From the NCBI GenBank assembly GCA_043740085.1, contig JAYUCY010000001.1, positions 1 through 64,000 of the forward strand: a DNA stretch of 64,000 bases, given 5' to 3'. Origin of the DNA: UBA668 sp043740085 (GTDB taxonomy: Bacteria; Actinomycetota; Acidimicrobiia; Acidimicrobiales; Ilumatobacteraceae). A program made the translations under genes and the position numbers. Of this stretch, positions 26,360-35,382 are shown piece after piece; position 1 is the stretch's first letter; every line of letters starts with the position of its first letter. The notes under the pieces are model-generated. The model was not told where the DNA came from and made no database searches. It was given only the letters and a program-made list of their open reading frames with translations.

Positions 26360-27635
26360 ACCGGAGCGGGAGCTCTTTCATGGGGTACAGGATGAAGCTC
26401 GGCTCGTGGGCAGGCCCCTCGAACGGGCGAGCCAACTCGATGCTCGACGTGCGTTCCAGCCATTGGGTGAATGCACTGAGCAGCTCTTGACGGGCCAGCG
26501 CTGCCCCCACGCAGAAGTGCACGCCCACACCGAACGCTAGGTGGTTGTTGCGTTCGCGGTCGATGTCGAACTCGTCGGGACGGTCAAACGCAGCGCCGTC
26601 GCGGTTAGCCGCCTGGTACCGGATCATCACCATCGCACCTTCGGGAATGACGACACCGTTCACCTCGACGTCGCGTGTGGCCCGCCGGGTGAGACCGGCG
26701 ACCGGGCTCTCGAAGCGGAGGACCTCCTCGACGAACGCCGGCACGAGCGAACGATCGCTGCGCAGACGATCCTGCACCTCCGGGTATCGCGTCAGTAGCC
26801 ACATCCCGTGGTTCAAGGCGCTGGTGGTGGTCTCGAAGCCGCCCGTGACCAACTGGTGCATCAGGTTTTGTAGCTCGGCCACGGTCAGTGGCGCTGCGCC
26901 ATCTTCGCCTTCGTGCGCATGGACGAGTGTGGAGATGAGGTCATCGGCCGGTTCGGTTCGCCGGCGCTCGAACTCAGCAGCAAGGTGATGCTGTGCCTCG
27001 AGCTCGATCTCGACGGCATCCAGCAGCTCTTCCTCGGTGAGCGGACGCATCGCCAACGCGAGCATGGCGCCCGCCCACCGGTTGAAACGGTGGATCTGGG
27101 AGCGGTCGAGACCGAGCTCCACGGCGATGATGATGCCGGGCAGCGGCATCGCGAAGTCCAAATTGAACTCGCACTGCCCTGCACCGATGAGCGCGTCGAT
27201 CAGCTCGCGCGTCACGTCATCGATGTGCGGTGCCATCGCCTTGATGCGGCGCGGCAGGAATGCCTTGGCGACCAGCCGTCGGTAGGACGTGTGGATCGGC
27301 GGGTCTGTGCGCTGCAGCGTCTCGACGTGGCCCCACCCACGCTCGCGCAGAATCTCCTGATATCGACGCGCATTGGCGACCTGCAAGCCGTTCTTTGCCC
27401 CTCCGCCGCGACCGCTGCTGGAGAACAGGTCCGGGTTGGTGAGCACGAAGCGCACGTCGTCGTACTTGGTCAACATCACCGCGCCGATCTCGGGCATGGG
27501 AAAAACCGGGCATTGTTCGTGAAGCTCGCGGTAGAACTCCCACGGCGAATCCTGGATCACGGGGTCGAGCATCGAGTGGGTGACCGGGCACTCGAGCGCT
27601 GCGAGCCGCTCGACGAGAGACGCGTCAGCAGTCAT
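26346..27635 (-). CDS. Cytochrome P450
   Basis: A 429-residue soluble P450. The haem-binding loop is FGVGVHFCVGAALAR (about 371-385, Cys thiolate near 378), the EXXR motif is in EEVLRFESP (about 310-318), and the I-helix is GGFETTTSAL (about 270-279), where the usual acid-alcohol pair appears as E-T. Such enzymes hydroxylate lipophilic substrates using ferredoxin. I chose the ATG at 27635. It lies 90 bp after the SnoaL gene on the same strand and may be co-transcribed. No ferredoxin gene is adjacent. Confidence 0.93.
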   Translation of the reverse strand: MTADASLVERLAALECPVTHSMLDPVIQDSPWEFYRELHEQCPVFPMPEIGAVMLTKYDDVRFVLTNPDLFSSSGRGGGAKNGLQVANARRYQEILRERGWGHVETLQRTDPPIHTSYRRLVAKAFLPRRIKAMAPHIDDVTRELIDALIGAGQCEFNLDFAMPLPGIIIAVELGLDRSQIHRFNRWAGAMLALAMRPLTEEELLDAVEIELEAQHHLAAEFERRRTEPADDLISTLVHAHEGEDGAAPLTVAELQNLMHQLVTGGFETTTSALNHGMWLLTRYPEVQDRLRSDRSLVPAFVEEVLRFESPVAGLTRRATRDVEVNGVVIPEGAMVMIRYQAANRDGAAFDRPDEFDIDRERNNHLAFGVGVHFCVGAALARQELLSAFTQWLERTSSIELARPFEGPAHEPSFILYPMKELPLRFTAA

Positions 27636-27725
27636 CGCGCCAGCCTTCCACTTCGACGCTGCTCCACGATGGGAATGCGCCGATTCCAGCCTGGTACCCC
27701 ACCTCACCTTTGGTAAGGCGTGGCA

Positions 27726-28247
27726 TCAGGGCCCGATGGGTCGTTGGTTGGCCGGACGGTCGAAGGATCCCTGGCGGAACTTGGAGGCATCGATCCCCAT
27801 AGAATCCGGCACCGCCTCGCTCGTGTCGCCATGGTGGACGCACACGCGATGCGAGATGCGCCATTCGCCGTGGCGGCGCTCGTAGGTGTCGAGGTAGCGC
27901 CCGAACCACGTGGCGAGCCGTCGATCGCCCTCGTTGAACAGGTAGCTCACGTTGTAGGCCTCACCTCGGGCGTGCTCACCATCGGCATCGATCTCGACGC
28001 GGTGGTTGAAGATCGTGTGCATCGTCCAGGTCCACCTGTCATGGGTCGACACAACTCGATCGCAGAACTCCCATGCGTTGCCGACGAATACGCCGTGATC
28101 ATCCGTGGCGTCCGGCCAGTACGCCGACTTCATCACGTCGCCGTCGAGACGATCGACGCCGTACGAGTAACGACGAGCCGCTTCGCGGCAGCTCTCGATG
28201 GCCAAGAGTTGCTCAACGGTCGGTGTCGGGTTCGAGATGTCGCCCAT
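27726..28247 (-). CDS. SnoaL-like (NTF2-fold) protein
   Basis: A 173-residue cone-shaped-barrel protein of the SnoaL_4 type. It starts MGDISNPTPTVEQLLAIESC and contains RYSYGVDRLDGDVMKSAYWP (about 26-45), a block common in the scytalone-dehydratase-like and dioxygenase-beta-like branch. I chose the ATG at 28247 because GGGAGA stands five bases upstream; an ATG four codons earlier is possible. It sits between an SDR and a P450 gene on the same strand, so it may isomerise or dehydrate the same substrate. Confidence 0.8.
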   Translation of the reverse strand: MGDISNPTPTVEQLLAIESCREAARRYSYGVDRLDGDVMKSAYWPDATDDHGVFVGNAWEFCDRVVSTHDRWTWTMHTIFNHRVEIDADGEHARGEAYNVSYLFNEGDRRLATWFGRYLDTYERRHGEWRISHRVCVHHGDTSEAVPDSMGIDASKFRQGSFDRPANQRPIGP

Positions 28248-28351
28248 GATGTCTCCCATGCAGTACACGTGGTGTCTGCGCCAGCAGACACGACAGCGAC
28301 ATTACTGCGCGCTGGTGAGGGTTCTCTCACGCAACGTCGCGCGAAAGTTGC

Positions 28352-29152
28352 TCATACCAGCGTCCATCCCCCGTCGACGGCGAGGTTCTGCCCGGTCACG
28401 TAGCTCGACGCATCGCTCACGAGGAACAGCACGGCATGGGCGATGTCTGCGGGCAGGCCCTTCCGACCGAGCGGCACGTTCGACGATCGCCTCGCCATCA
28501 GCGGACCCATGAGCCCACTCACCGATGGTTCCTTCGGCCAGAAGTGCTCGATCTCGCCGGCATGCATCTTGTCGAGCGTCGGCACGGGCACCACGCCGGG
28601 GCTGACGGCATTGACGCGGATCCCGTGCGGGGCAAGATCGACCGCGAGGCTGCGAGTGAAGTGGATCGCGCCCGCTTTGGCCGAGTCGTAGCCGGTGCCC
28701 AGGCACGGCAGCATCCCATCGACGGAGGCGATGTTCACCATCGCCCCTCCCCCGCCTTGCTCGACCATTCGCGCCGCGACCGGCTTCGAGCAGTTGAAGA
28801 GGCTGGCGAGATTGATGTCGATGGCGCGGCGCCACGACTCGACGCTTTGATCGAGGATGCTTCCAGCGTCGTGGTACGACCCTGCATTGTTGACCAGAAT
28901 GTCGATGCGGTCACCGATCGAGCCGAGAAGTTTCGCACAGGCCTCCGCATCGGTGACGTCGAGATCGAGGGCCGTCCCACCGATGTCGGATGCCACACGT
29001 TCGGCGCCCTTCGTGTCGATGTCGGCCACGACGACCGAAGCTCCCGCGGCGGTGAGCGTGCGGGCGATCGCCTCGCCGATGCCGGTCGCCGCGCCCGTGA
29101 CGATGGCGATCCTGCCGGAGAGATCGAGGAGCGAAGCGGTCACAGCGTTCAT
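28352..29152 (-). CDS. Short-chain dehydrogenase/reductase
   Basis: A 266-residue classical SDR. The cofactor motif is VTGAATGIGEAIARTL (about 18-33), VNNAGSY lies near 89, and the catalytic residues are in NIASVDG and GYDSAKAGA (Y about 156, K about 160). The Asp in VVADIDTKG suggests NAD preference. It is the first gene of a likely SDR-SnoaL-P450 transcript on the minus strand. Substrate unknown. Confidence 0.88.
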   Translation of the reverse strand: MNAVTASLLDLSGRIAIVTGAATGIGEAIARTLTAAGASVVVADIDTKGAERVASDIGGTALDLDVTDAEACAKLLGSIGDRIDILVNNAGSYHDAGSILDQSVESWRRAIDINLASLFNCSKPVAARMVEQGGGGAMVNIASVDGMLPCLGTGYDSAKAGAIHFTRSLAVDLAPHGIRVNAVSPGVVPVPTLDKMHAGEIEHFWPKEPSVSGLMGPLMARRSSNVPLGRKGLPADIAHAVLFLVSDASSYVTGQNLAVDGGWTLV

Positions 29153-29238
29153 CCTCCCGACGTTAGAGATCTCGCCGCCGTCATCCCCAGTCAGACCGGA
29201 ACCTCACTGCCGAGTCACACCCCTCGGAGTAGGTGGGG

Positions 29239-29853
29239 TCAGTCGTGGTTCCGGTTGGCGATCGCCCATGCGGCAGGCAGCAGGGCACCGGCGAGGGCCA
29301 GCTTCAACAGGTCGCCGATGAGGAACGGAGTGACGCCCAGCCCGAGGGCATTCGTCTCGCCGGTGGCCATGGGGATGTGAAGGTCGTAGGCGAGCCACGA
29401 GGCACCGAAGATGTAGATGACGATCGACCCCAGCGCCATGGCTGCGAGTGAGGTTGAGAGCGAACGGTCCTGCTGCCGTTCGGCCAACCGGCCGACGATG
29501 AACGCAGCAACGATGAACCCGACGAAGTAGCCCATGGTCGCACCCGTTCCGTTCGACCAACCGCCGTCGCCGCCAGCGTAGAACGGCAGGCCGATCAGGC
29601 CCATGCCCCAGTACAGCAGTTGGCTGATGCCACCACGCTTCGAGCCCAGCGCGCCGCCTGCCAGCAGGACGCCGAGCGTCTGGCCGGTGATGGGCACTGG
29701 GGTGAAGCTGAGGTGCAGTTCGATCTGCGCGAGCCCTGCGGTCAGCAGCGCGAACCCGAGCACCAACACGGCATCGCGAGCAACCGCCTTGGTCCGATCG
29801 GTGGGCGGTGCCCACGCTCGGTCGGTCAGAACAGCGGCGGAAACAGATGACAT
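29239..29853 (-). CDS. bioY: Biotin transporter substrate-specific component BioY
   Basis: A 204-residue membrane protein of the BioY family. Diagnostic blocks are FTPVPITGQTLGVLLAGGAL (about 60-79), GATMGYFVGFIVAAFIVGRL (about 111-130) and TPFLIGDLLKLALAGALLP near the C-terminus. BioY works alone or with ECF ATPase and EcfT subunits; none are adjacent. The ATG at 29853 has AAGGAG upstream. The 196-bp gap to the divergent ABC gene holds its promoter. Confidence 0.92.
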   Translation of the reverse strand: MSSVSAAVLTDRAWAPPTDRTKAVARDAVLVLGFALLTAGLAQIELHLSFTPVPITGQTLGVLLAGGALGSKRGGISQLLYWGMGLIGLPFYAGGDGGWSNGTGATMGYFVGFIVAAFIVGRLAERQQDRSLSTSLAAMALGSIVIYIFGASWLAYDLHIPMATGETNALGLGVTPFLIGDLLKLALAGALLPAAWAIANRNHD

Positions 29854-30049
29854 GGTGACTCCTTGAACTTTCGGCGGGTGGCCGGGGTCAGTGAACAAAC
29901 ACACATCGCTAGCACACCGGATGACGACGCTCCTATCTCGCTGAGCAACCTCGCTTCTGCTCGCCGCCGCGCGCCCGCGCGCAGCGGCATGTGTCCGCAT
30001 CATTCGTCCGTACGTCACCCGTCCAGCCTCGGGCAACGTCTGTCTCGAT

Positions 30050-30976
30050 ATGGCAGCAATCATAGAGATCGAAGGTCTCTGCAAGGAGTACCGGGGGCGT
30101 CACGGCAAGCGGCTGCGAGCGGTGGACGGTCTGGACCTGTCGGTGCCGGAGGGGGGTGTCTTCGGGTTCCTCGGGCCGAACGGATCCGGCAAGACGACGA
30201 CCATTCGATGCATGCTCGGCCTTGTCTCCGCCTCATCAGGCTCTACGGCTGTTCTTGGACGCCCGACACCCTCGCAACTGGCGAACGTCATGCCGAGCGT
30301 TGGTGCGATCGTGGAGACCCCGGCGATGTTCCCCACCATGACAGCGCGCGAGAATCTCCAACTCCTCGGCGCCGTCGACGGCATCGGCAAGCAGCGGGTC
30401 GCCGACAGCCTGGCGAAGGTGGGACTGGAGGAGCGTTCCGACGACAAAGTGCGCACCTACTCGCTCGGCATGCGCCAGCGACTCGGGCTCGCGGCAGCGT
30501 TGTTGAAGGACCCTGCCCTGCTGATCCTCGACGAGCCGGCCAACGGGCTCGACCCTGCGGGGATGCGCGAGATTCGAGAGTTGTTGCTGCTGCTCGGCAG
30601 CGAGGGGCGCACCGTGTTCGTCTCCAGCCATCTTCTCTCCGAGGTAGAGCAGACGTGCGACCGGGTGGCGATCATCGATCGCGGCAAGCTGGTCCTGACC
30701 GGCCGCGTGGACGATGTGCTGGCCGAGGCCGCCCGCCCGTCGCTGCTTGTCGCCGTCGATGACATTACTGCGGGCTTGGAAGTGCTGCGCAGCGCCGGCC
30801 TGACGGTGGAGACCGACGCCAAGTACCTGCGGGTGGCCCTCCCAGCTTCCGACGCGGCGCTGGTGACCAAACTGTTGGCCGGAGCTGGGTTGTACCTCAC
30901 TGAAATGCGTCCCGAATCCGTCAGCCTCGAGGAACTGTTCTTGAGCATCACCACCCATGCAGAGGTTTCATCGTGA
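30050..30976 (+). CDS. ABC transporter ATP-binding protein (exporter type)
   Basis: A 308-residue ATPase. Walker A is GPNGSGKTTTIR (about 43-54), the signature YSLGMRQRLGLAAALL (about 141-156) and Walker B LLILDEPANGLDPAGM (about 160-175). The C-terminal 85 residues form the regulatory extension common in ABC-2 exporters. The GTGA overlap with the next gene, a six-helix permease, completes a CcmA/NatA-type exporter. The ribosome-binding site is weak, so the start at 30050 is less certain. Substrate unknown. Confidence 0.9.
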   Translation: MAAIIEIEGLCKEYRGRHGKRLRAVDGLDLSVPEGGVFGFLGPNGSGKTTTIRCMLGLVSASSGSTAVLGRPTPSQLANVMPSVGAIVETPAMFPTMTARENLQLLGAVDGIGKQRVADSLAKVGLEERSDDKVRTYSLGMRQRLGLAAALLKDPALLILDEPANGLDPAGMREIRELLLLLGSEGRTVFVSSHLLSEVEQTCDRVAIIDRGKLVLTGRVDDVLAEAARPSLLVAVDDITAGLEVLRSAGLTVETDAKYLRVALPASDAALVTKLLAGAGLYLTEMRPESVSLEELFLSITTHAEVSS

Positions 30977-31785
30977 GGTTCGTTCGATTGACCGTTGTCG
31001 AAATGCGACGCGCGCTGCACCGCCGGCTGGTTCGCTGGATGGTGGTGATCGCAGTCGTGCTCTGCGCGGTCCTCGGCCTCGTCGTGTTCCTGTCCAGCAG
31101 CAACCCCGTGAAATTCGCTCGCGACGGGGGCTCACCCGCACGAATGGTGAACTGGTGGGCACCCGGTGGCGGCGATGGCCCCCTCCTCGTCAGTGCGATG
31201 TTCCTGGTAGTGGGGGCTGCGCTCTGTGGCGCTTCGGTGGCAGGGGCCGAATGGCGGGCAGGGACGATGACCACGATGCTCACGTGGGTTCCTTCCCGCG
31301 TGCTCCTGCACGGTGCCCGGACCACCTCCGCAGCGCTTCTCTCGTTCGCGATCAGCTTCGTGCTGCAAGGTCTCTGCCTTGTCGCCACACTGCCCGCAGT
31401 ACTCGCGCACGGCACCACGACCGGCACCGATTCATCATGGTGGGCAACGCTGTTGCTGGCGATGAGCCGGATCTCTCTCGTCTCGGCGCTCATCGCCGTA
31501 CTGGCCGTCAGTGTCGCCACCATCGGACGCAACACCAGCGCAGCATTGGTGGCCCTGGCCGGTTGGGCTCTCTTGGTCGAACGGTTGGTGGCGAGCTTCT
31601 GGCCGAAGCTTGCACGATTCATGATCGGCGAGAACGTCGCGATCGTGATCCCCTGGTCGGAGCTGAGAACCGCCAGCTTCGAACGCCCGCCTATCGTCGC
31701 GCTGCTCGCACTCGTCGGGTACCTGAGCGTGATCGTGATCTCGGCCACCGTGCTGTTCGCACGCAGGGATGTTGCCACCACTTGA
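30973..31785 (+). CDS. ABC-2 type permease
   Basis: A 270-residue membrane protein with about six hydrophobic segments, such as WMVVIAVVLCAVLGLVVFLS near the N-terminus and VALLALVGYLSVIVISATVL near the C-terminus. AGAEWRAGTMTTMLTWVPSR (about 92-111) is a hallmark of ABC-2 permeases that pair with the ATPase class upstream. The GTG start overlaps the ATPase stop. The pair could export a lipid, drug or peptide. Confidence 0.88.
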   Translation: MRFVRLTVVEMRRALHRRLVRWMVVIAVVLCAVLGLVVFLSSSNPVKFARDGGSPARMVNWWAPGGGDGPLLVSAMFLVVGAALCGASVAGAEWRAGTMTTMLTWVPSRVLLHGARTTSAALLSFAISFVLQGLCLVATLPAVLAHGTTTGTDSSWWATLLLAMSRISLVSALIAVLAVSVATIGRNTSAALVALAGWALLVERLVASFWPKLARFMIGENVAIVIPWSELRTASFERPPIVALLALVGYLSVIVISATVLFARRDVATT

Positions 31786-31839
31786 TCAGCCCGACTGCCG
31801 ACCCTTTGGGAGGCCAAGCCGCGATCGGCGAATTGACGA

Positions 31840-31878
31840 GAGAATGATGGTTCTCATAGGATGAGAATTTACATTCTC
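31840..31878. promoter_or_regulatory. Array of alternating GAGAAT/ATTCTC half-sites, candidate TetR operator
   Basis: Four half-sites lie on nearly one helical face: GAGAA at 31840, TTCTCAT at 31851, ATGAGAAT at 31861 and ATTCTC at 31873. TTCTCAT-AGG-ATGAGAA is a perfect inverted repeat, and GAGAAT-TTAC-ATTCTC is another. The array ends 21 bp before the start of the DUF1348 gene, whose partner gene encodes a TetR-family regulator. Autoregulation is the simplest reading. Confidence 0.7.
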
Positions 31879-31899
31879 ACACCCTTGGAGCGAAGCAGG

Positions 31900-32361
31900 A
31901 TGACGAACCCGACGAGACCTCCCCTTCCGCCGTTCGATGAGCCGTCGGCGCGGCAGAAGGTGCTCGCAGCCGAGGCGGCGTGGAACACGCGCGACCCCGA
32001 ACGCGTTGCGGGCGCGTACACGGTGGACTCGGTATGGCGGAACCGTTCAGAATTCATCGAGGGCCGCGACCAGATCGTCGCCTTCCTGCGGGCCAAATGG
32101 GATCGGGAACTCGACTATGCGCTGCGCAAGGAACTGTGGGCGTTCCATGACAACCGGATCGCCGTGCGATTCCAGTACGAGTGGCACGACCGCGATGGCC
32201 AGTGGTTCCGGTCGTACGGGAACGAGAACTGGGAGTTCGATGCTGACGGCTTCATGCGGCGCCGCGAGGCCAGCATCAACGACGTCCAGATCACCGTCGA
32301 CGAGCGACGCATCTTCGGACCGCGCCTCGACGGCGACACAGCCAACCTCGCGTTGCGATGA
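31900..32361 (+). CDS. DUF1348 (SnoaL-like) protein
   Basis: A 153-residue NTF2-fold protein that matches DUF1348: LPPFDEPSARQKVLAAEAAW (about 9-28), TVDSVWRNRSEFIEGRDQI (about 41-59), and a Trp-rich core (RKELWAFHDNRIAVRFQYEW). Function unknown; the family often sits beside TetR regulators and is induced by stress. I chose the ATG at 31900, because the ATG at 31861 lies inside the operator array. It overlaps the tetR-like gene by ATGA. Confidence 0.85.
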   Translation: MTNPTRPPLPPFDEPSARQKVLAAEAAWNTRDPERVAGAYTVDSVWRNRSEFIEGRDQIVAFLRAKWDRELDYALRKELWAFHDNRIAVRFQYEWHDRDGQWFRSYGNENWEFDADGFMRRREASINDVQITVDERRIFGPRLDGDTANLALR

Positions 32362-32933
32362 GTCCAGCCGCAACTTTCTCCCCCGACGATGCGCGGCGCG
32401 CCGTGCTGGACGCCGCCGACGAGTTGTTCTATGCCCGCGGCATCAGCAGCGTGGTGATGAGCGACGTTCGCGACGCGTCGGGCGTCTCGATGCGAAGGCT
32501 CTATGCCATGCACACGTCGAAGGGCGAGCTCGTGGCCGCATGGTTGACCGATCGCCACGACAGGTGGATGGCGTGGTTCACGACCAGCGTCGACCGCCAC
32601 ATCGCGGGCGGCGCCGACCCGGTGCTGGCCACGTTCGACGCCATCGCCGAATGGGTCGACACCCCCGGCTACCGCGGCTGCGCCTTCATCAACTCGCTCG
32701 CCGAGACGAGCGACACCCACCACGCGATCATCGCCGCGCACAAACGCGACCTCATCGAGCACCTCGCCCACCTTGCCACACGCGACCGTCCCAACGCGCC
32801 GCCGTGGCTCCCGGCCGCCTTGGCCGTCATTCTTGATGGCGCCATCGTGCAATGCACGATCTTCGCCAGCACCGACCCCCTCGATGCCGCACGATCCGCC
32901 GTCCACCAACTCCTCGAAATGACCTCGACATGA
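32358..32933 (+). CDS. TetR-family transcriptional regulator
   Basis: A 191-residue repressor. The N-terminal HTH runs through AADELFYARGISSVVMSDVR and GVSMRRLYAMHTSKGELV (about 18-57). The ligand domain contains GYRGCAFINSLAE (about 104-116), a motif of TetR proteins linked to small-molecule or thiol sensing. The ATG overlaps the DUF1348 stop. The operator array before the operon is the probable target. Inducer unknown. Confidence 0.9.
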   Translation: MSPAATFSPDDARRAVLDAADELFYARGISSVVMSDVRDASGVSMRRLYAMHTSKGELVAAWLTDRHDRWMAWFTTSVDRHIAGGADPVLATFDAIAEWVDTPGYRGCAFINSLAETSDTHHAIIAAHKRDLIEHLAHLATRDRPNAPPWLPAALAVILDGAIVQCTIFASTDPLDAARSAVHQLLEMTST

Positions 32934-32935
32934 CC

Positions 32936-32968
32936 AGTGTCAAAACTGCACGTGCTGAGTGTCAAAAC
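32936..32968. repeat. Direct repeat upstream of ribD
   Basis: AGTGTCAAAAC occurs at 32936-32946 and 32958-32968, a period of 22 bp, or two helical turns. The second copy ends 26 bp before the ribD start. It could bind an activator or be part of the promoter. No FMN riboswitch is present here. Confidence 0.4.
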
Positions 32969-32994
32969 AGAACTGACCTGGCTAGGGTGCGTCA

Positions 32995-34086
32995 GTGCCC
33001 ACCCGCTGGTCCGACGATGTCTTTCCTGGTGGTCCGCTTGCCGAGTTGATGGAGGAAGCGGGAGCGATGGCCCGCGCCATCGAACACGCGGCCAGTGTTC
33101 GGTCGCGGACCTCACCGAACCCTTGGGTTGGTGCTGTCGTGCTCGACGCGAGCGGACACGTCGTCGGCGTCGGCGCGACCGAGCCCGCAGGGGGTGCGCA
33201 CGCCGAGGTGATCGCCCTCACCGCTGCGGGCGCCGCGGCGGTGGGCGCGACGTTGGTGGTGACGTTGGAACCGTGCTCGCACCACGGACGAACCCCACCG
33301 TGCGTCGACGCGATCGTGGCCGCCGGCATCGCCAGGGTCGTGGTCGGTGTGCACGACCCGGACCGGCGGGTCGCTGGGCGGGGAGTCGCCGCGTTGCGAG
33401 CCGCAGGCGTGGCCGTCGAGGTCGGGCTCCTCGGCGATCTGGTCACCGCCCAACTGGAACCGTATCTGCATCATCGCCGGACGGGAAGGCCCTACGTTGT
33501 CTGCAAGCTCGCCGCCACACTCGACGGTGGCATCGCCGCCCCTGACGGATCTTCTCAATGGATCACCGGCCAGGAAGCTCGAACCGATGTCCACCGTCTG
33601 CGCGCCGAGAGCGACGCGATCATCGTCGGCGCCGGCACGATCAGAGCAGACGACCCTTCGCTGACGGTCCGCCACGTCGAGGGTACCGACCCGCTCAGGG
33701 TCGTGCTTGGCCGAGCACCCGCCGACGCCAAAGTCCACCCGTGTCTCGAGTGGACCGGTGATATCGGAGCGCTCCTCGATGAATTGGGTCGAAGCGACAT
33801 CGTCCAAGTCATGATCGAAGGCGGCTCGGCCGTCGTGCGTTCCTTTCACGACGACGACCTGATTGACCGATACGTCATCTACATCGCACCTGCGTTGCTC
33901 ACCGGTGGCGACATGGTCCCGCTGCTGGCCGGCCCGACAGCACCCTCCATCGATGCGATGTGGAGAGGCCGCTTCGTCGACGTGCGTCGCCTCGGTGACG
34001 ACCTCCGACTCGATCTCATCCCCCACACCAGGAGCGCCGCCATGGCAACCGACCATCCATCCAACGACCACGACCGAGAGGTCTGA
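32995..34086 (+). CDS. ribD: Bifunctional riboflavin deaminase/reductase RibD
   Basis: A 363-residue enzyme for the second and third steps of riboflavin synthesis. The deaminase domain (about 20-160) has the zinc motif HAEVIAL (about 67-73) and TLEPCSHHGRTPPC (about 88-101). The reductase domain (about 165-345) contains VCKLAATLDGGIAAPDG and QWITGQEART. The GTG at 32995 gives a short leader before the domain; the ATG at 33067 is the next choice. A Thr/Asp-rich tail ends the protein. Confidence 0.92.
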   Translation: MPTRWSDDVFPGGPLAELMEEAGAMARAIEHAASVRSRTSPNPWVGAVVLDASGHVVGVGATEPAGGAHAEVIALTAAGAAAVGATLVVTLEPCSHHGRTPPCVDAIVAAGIARVVVGVHDPDRRVAGRGVAALRAAGVAVEVGLLGDLVTAQLEPYLHHRRTGRPYVVCKLAATLDGGIAAPDGSSQWITGQEARTDVHRLRAESDAIIVGAGTIRADDPSLTVRHVEGTDPLRVVLGRAPADAKVHPCLEWTGDIGALLDELGRSDIVQVMIEGGSAVVRSFHDDDLIDRYVIYIAPALLTGGDMVPLLAGPTAPSIDAMWRGRFVDVRRLGDDLRLDLIPHTRSAAMATDHPSNDHDREV

Positions 34087-34087
34087 G

Positions 34088-34150
34088 ATGTTCACCGGGC
34101 GAGTGCCGATCGAGCAACATGTTCATTTCCTGGGTGAGGTCGATGCATGA
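34088..34150 (+). pseudogene. Short frame in the position of ribE, possible vestige
   Basis: A 20-codon frame begins MFTGRVPIEQ one base after the ribD stop and overlaps the ribBA start by ATGA. Riboflavin synthase proteins begin with MFTG, and ribE is commonly found between ribD and ribBA. The remaining residues do not match RibE. It may be the deleted relic of ribE, kept because it couples translation of ribD and ribBA. Its identity is uncertain. Confidence 0.45.
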
Positions 34151-35382
34151 GGACGGGGCTTTTCGATTCGATCGATGACGCGATCGCAGCGATCGCTCGC
34201 GGTGACATCGTCGTCGTCGCCGACGACGAAGACCGCGAGAACGAAGGCGACCTGATCATGGCCGCCGACACCGTCTCCGAGGAGCAGCTCGCGTTCTTCG
34301 TCCGCCACACCTCCGGGGTGATCTGTGTCGGGCTGACCGACGAACGCTGCGATGAACTCAACCTTGCCCTGATGGTGCCACCGGGGGCCAATCAAGAAGC
34401 GCAAGGAACCGCGTTCACAGTCAGCGTCGACTTGAAAACCGGCACGTCGACCGGAATCTCCGCCGCCGACCGCGCCCGCACACTGCGCGCCCTCGCCGAC
34501 CCGAACATCGGCCCGGCGGCGTTCAACCGGCCCGGCCACATCTTCCCGCTGCGCGCCCGGCCGGGCGGGGTGCTCAAACGCGCCGGGCACACCGAAGCCG
34601 CTGTCGATCTCGCCCGGCTCGCTGGACGCTCACCGGCCGGGTTGCTCTGCGAAGTCGTCCTCGACACCGGGGGCATGGCCCGCGTCGCTGACCTGCGCGA
34701 GTTCGCCGACCGACACGGCCTCCTGCTCGTGTCGATCGCCGATCTGATCCGCCACCGGCGACGCACCGAGAAACTGATCACGCGCACCGCTGCGGCCCGG
34801 CTGCCCACCGAATGGGGCGAGTTCCGCTGCTACGCGTTCCACAGCCAAGTCGATGGCGGTGACACCCACCTCGCGTTCGTCAAAGGAGACATCGCCGGCC
34901 GCGCCGACGTGCTCGTCCGCGTTCATAGCGAGTGCATCACCGGCGACGTCTTCGCCAGCGTCAAGTGCGATTGCGGCGCCCAGTTGCACGAGGCGATGCG
35001 CCGCATCGACCACGAGGGCCACGGTGTCGTCGTCTACCTCCGCGGCCACGAGGGACGCGGTATCGGCATCACCCACAAACTTCGCGCCTATGAGCTCCAG
35101 GACAACGGCTTCGACACCGTCGACGCCAACCTCGAGCTCGGCCTCCCCGTCGACAACCGCGAATACGGCGTCGGCGCCCAGATCCTCGCCGACCTCGGTC
35201 TCACCACCATCCGGCTGCTGACCAACAACCCGGCCAAGTACGGCGGGCTCGAAGGCTTCGGCCTCACCATCACCGAACGCGTCCCACTCCACGTCCCCAT
35301 TCACCCCGAAGCCCAACGATACGTCGACACCAAACGCGAACGAATGGGCCATTTCATCCCCGACATCACGGAGCTCCAATGA
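34147..35382 (+). CDS. ribBA: Bifunctional DHBP synthase / GTP cyclohydrolase II RibBA
   Basis: A 411-residue two-domain protein. The N-terminal half (about 1-205) is 3,4-dihydroxy-2-butanone 4-phosphate synthase: VVADDEDRENEGDLIMAAD (about 25-43) carries the acidic catalytic block. The C-terminal half is GTP cyclohydrolase II: the zinc cysteines are in GDVFASVKCDCGAQLHEA (about 267-284), and YLRGHEGRGIGI (about 297-308) is the GTP-binding block. It makes both precursors of lumazine. It overlaps the short frame before and after it. Confidence 0.96.
   Translation: MRTGLFDSIDDAIAAIARGDIVVVADDEDRENEGDLIMAADTVSEEQLAFFVRHTSGVICVGLTDERCDELNLALMVPPGANQEAQGTAFTVSVDLKTGTSTGISAADRARTLRALADPNIGPAAFNRPGHIFPLRARPGGVLKRAGHTEAAVDLARLAGRSPAGLLCEVVLDTGGMARVADLREFADRHGLLLVSIADLIRHRRRTEKLITRTAAARLPTEWGEFRCYAFHSQVDGGDTHLAFVKGDIAGRADVLVRVHSECITGDVFASVKCDCGAQLHEAMRRIDHEGHGVVVYLRGHEGRGIGITHKLRAYELQDNGFDTVDANLELGLPVDNREYGVGAQILADLGLTTIRLLTNNPAKYGGLEGFGLTITERVPLHVPIHPEAQRYVDTKRERMGHFIPDITELQ

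Noticed and set aside
32934..32994. FMN riboswitch before ribD
   Set aside because: None of the conserved RFN blocks is present in the 61 bp before ribD.
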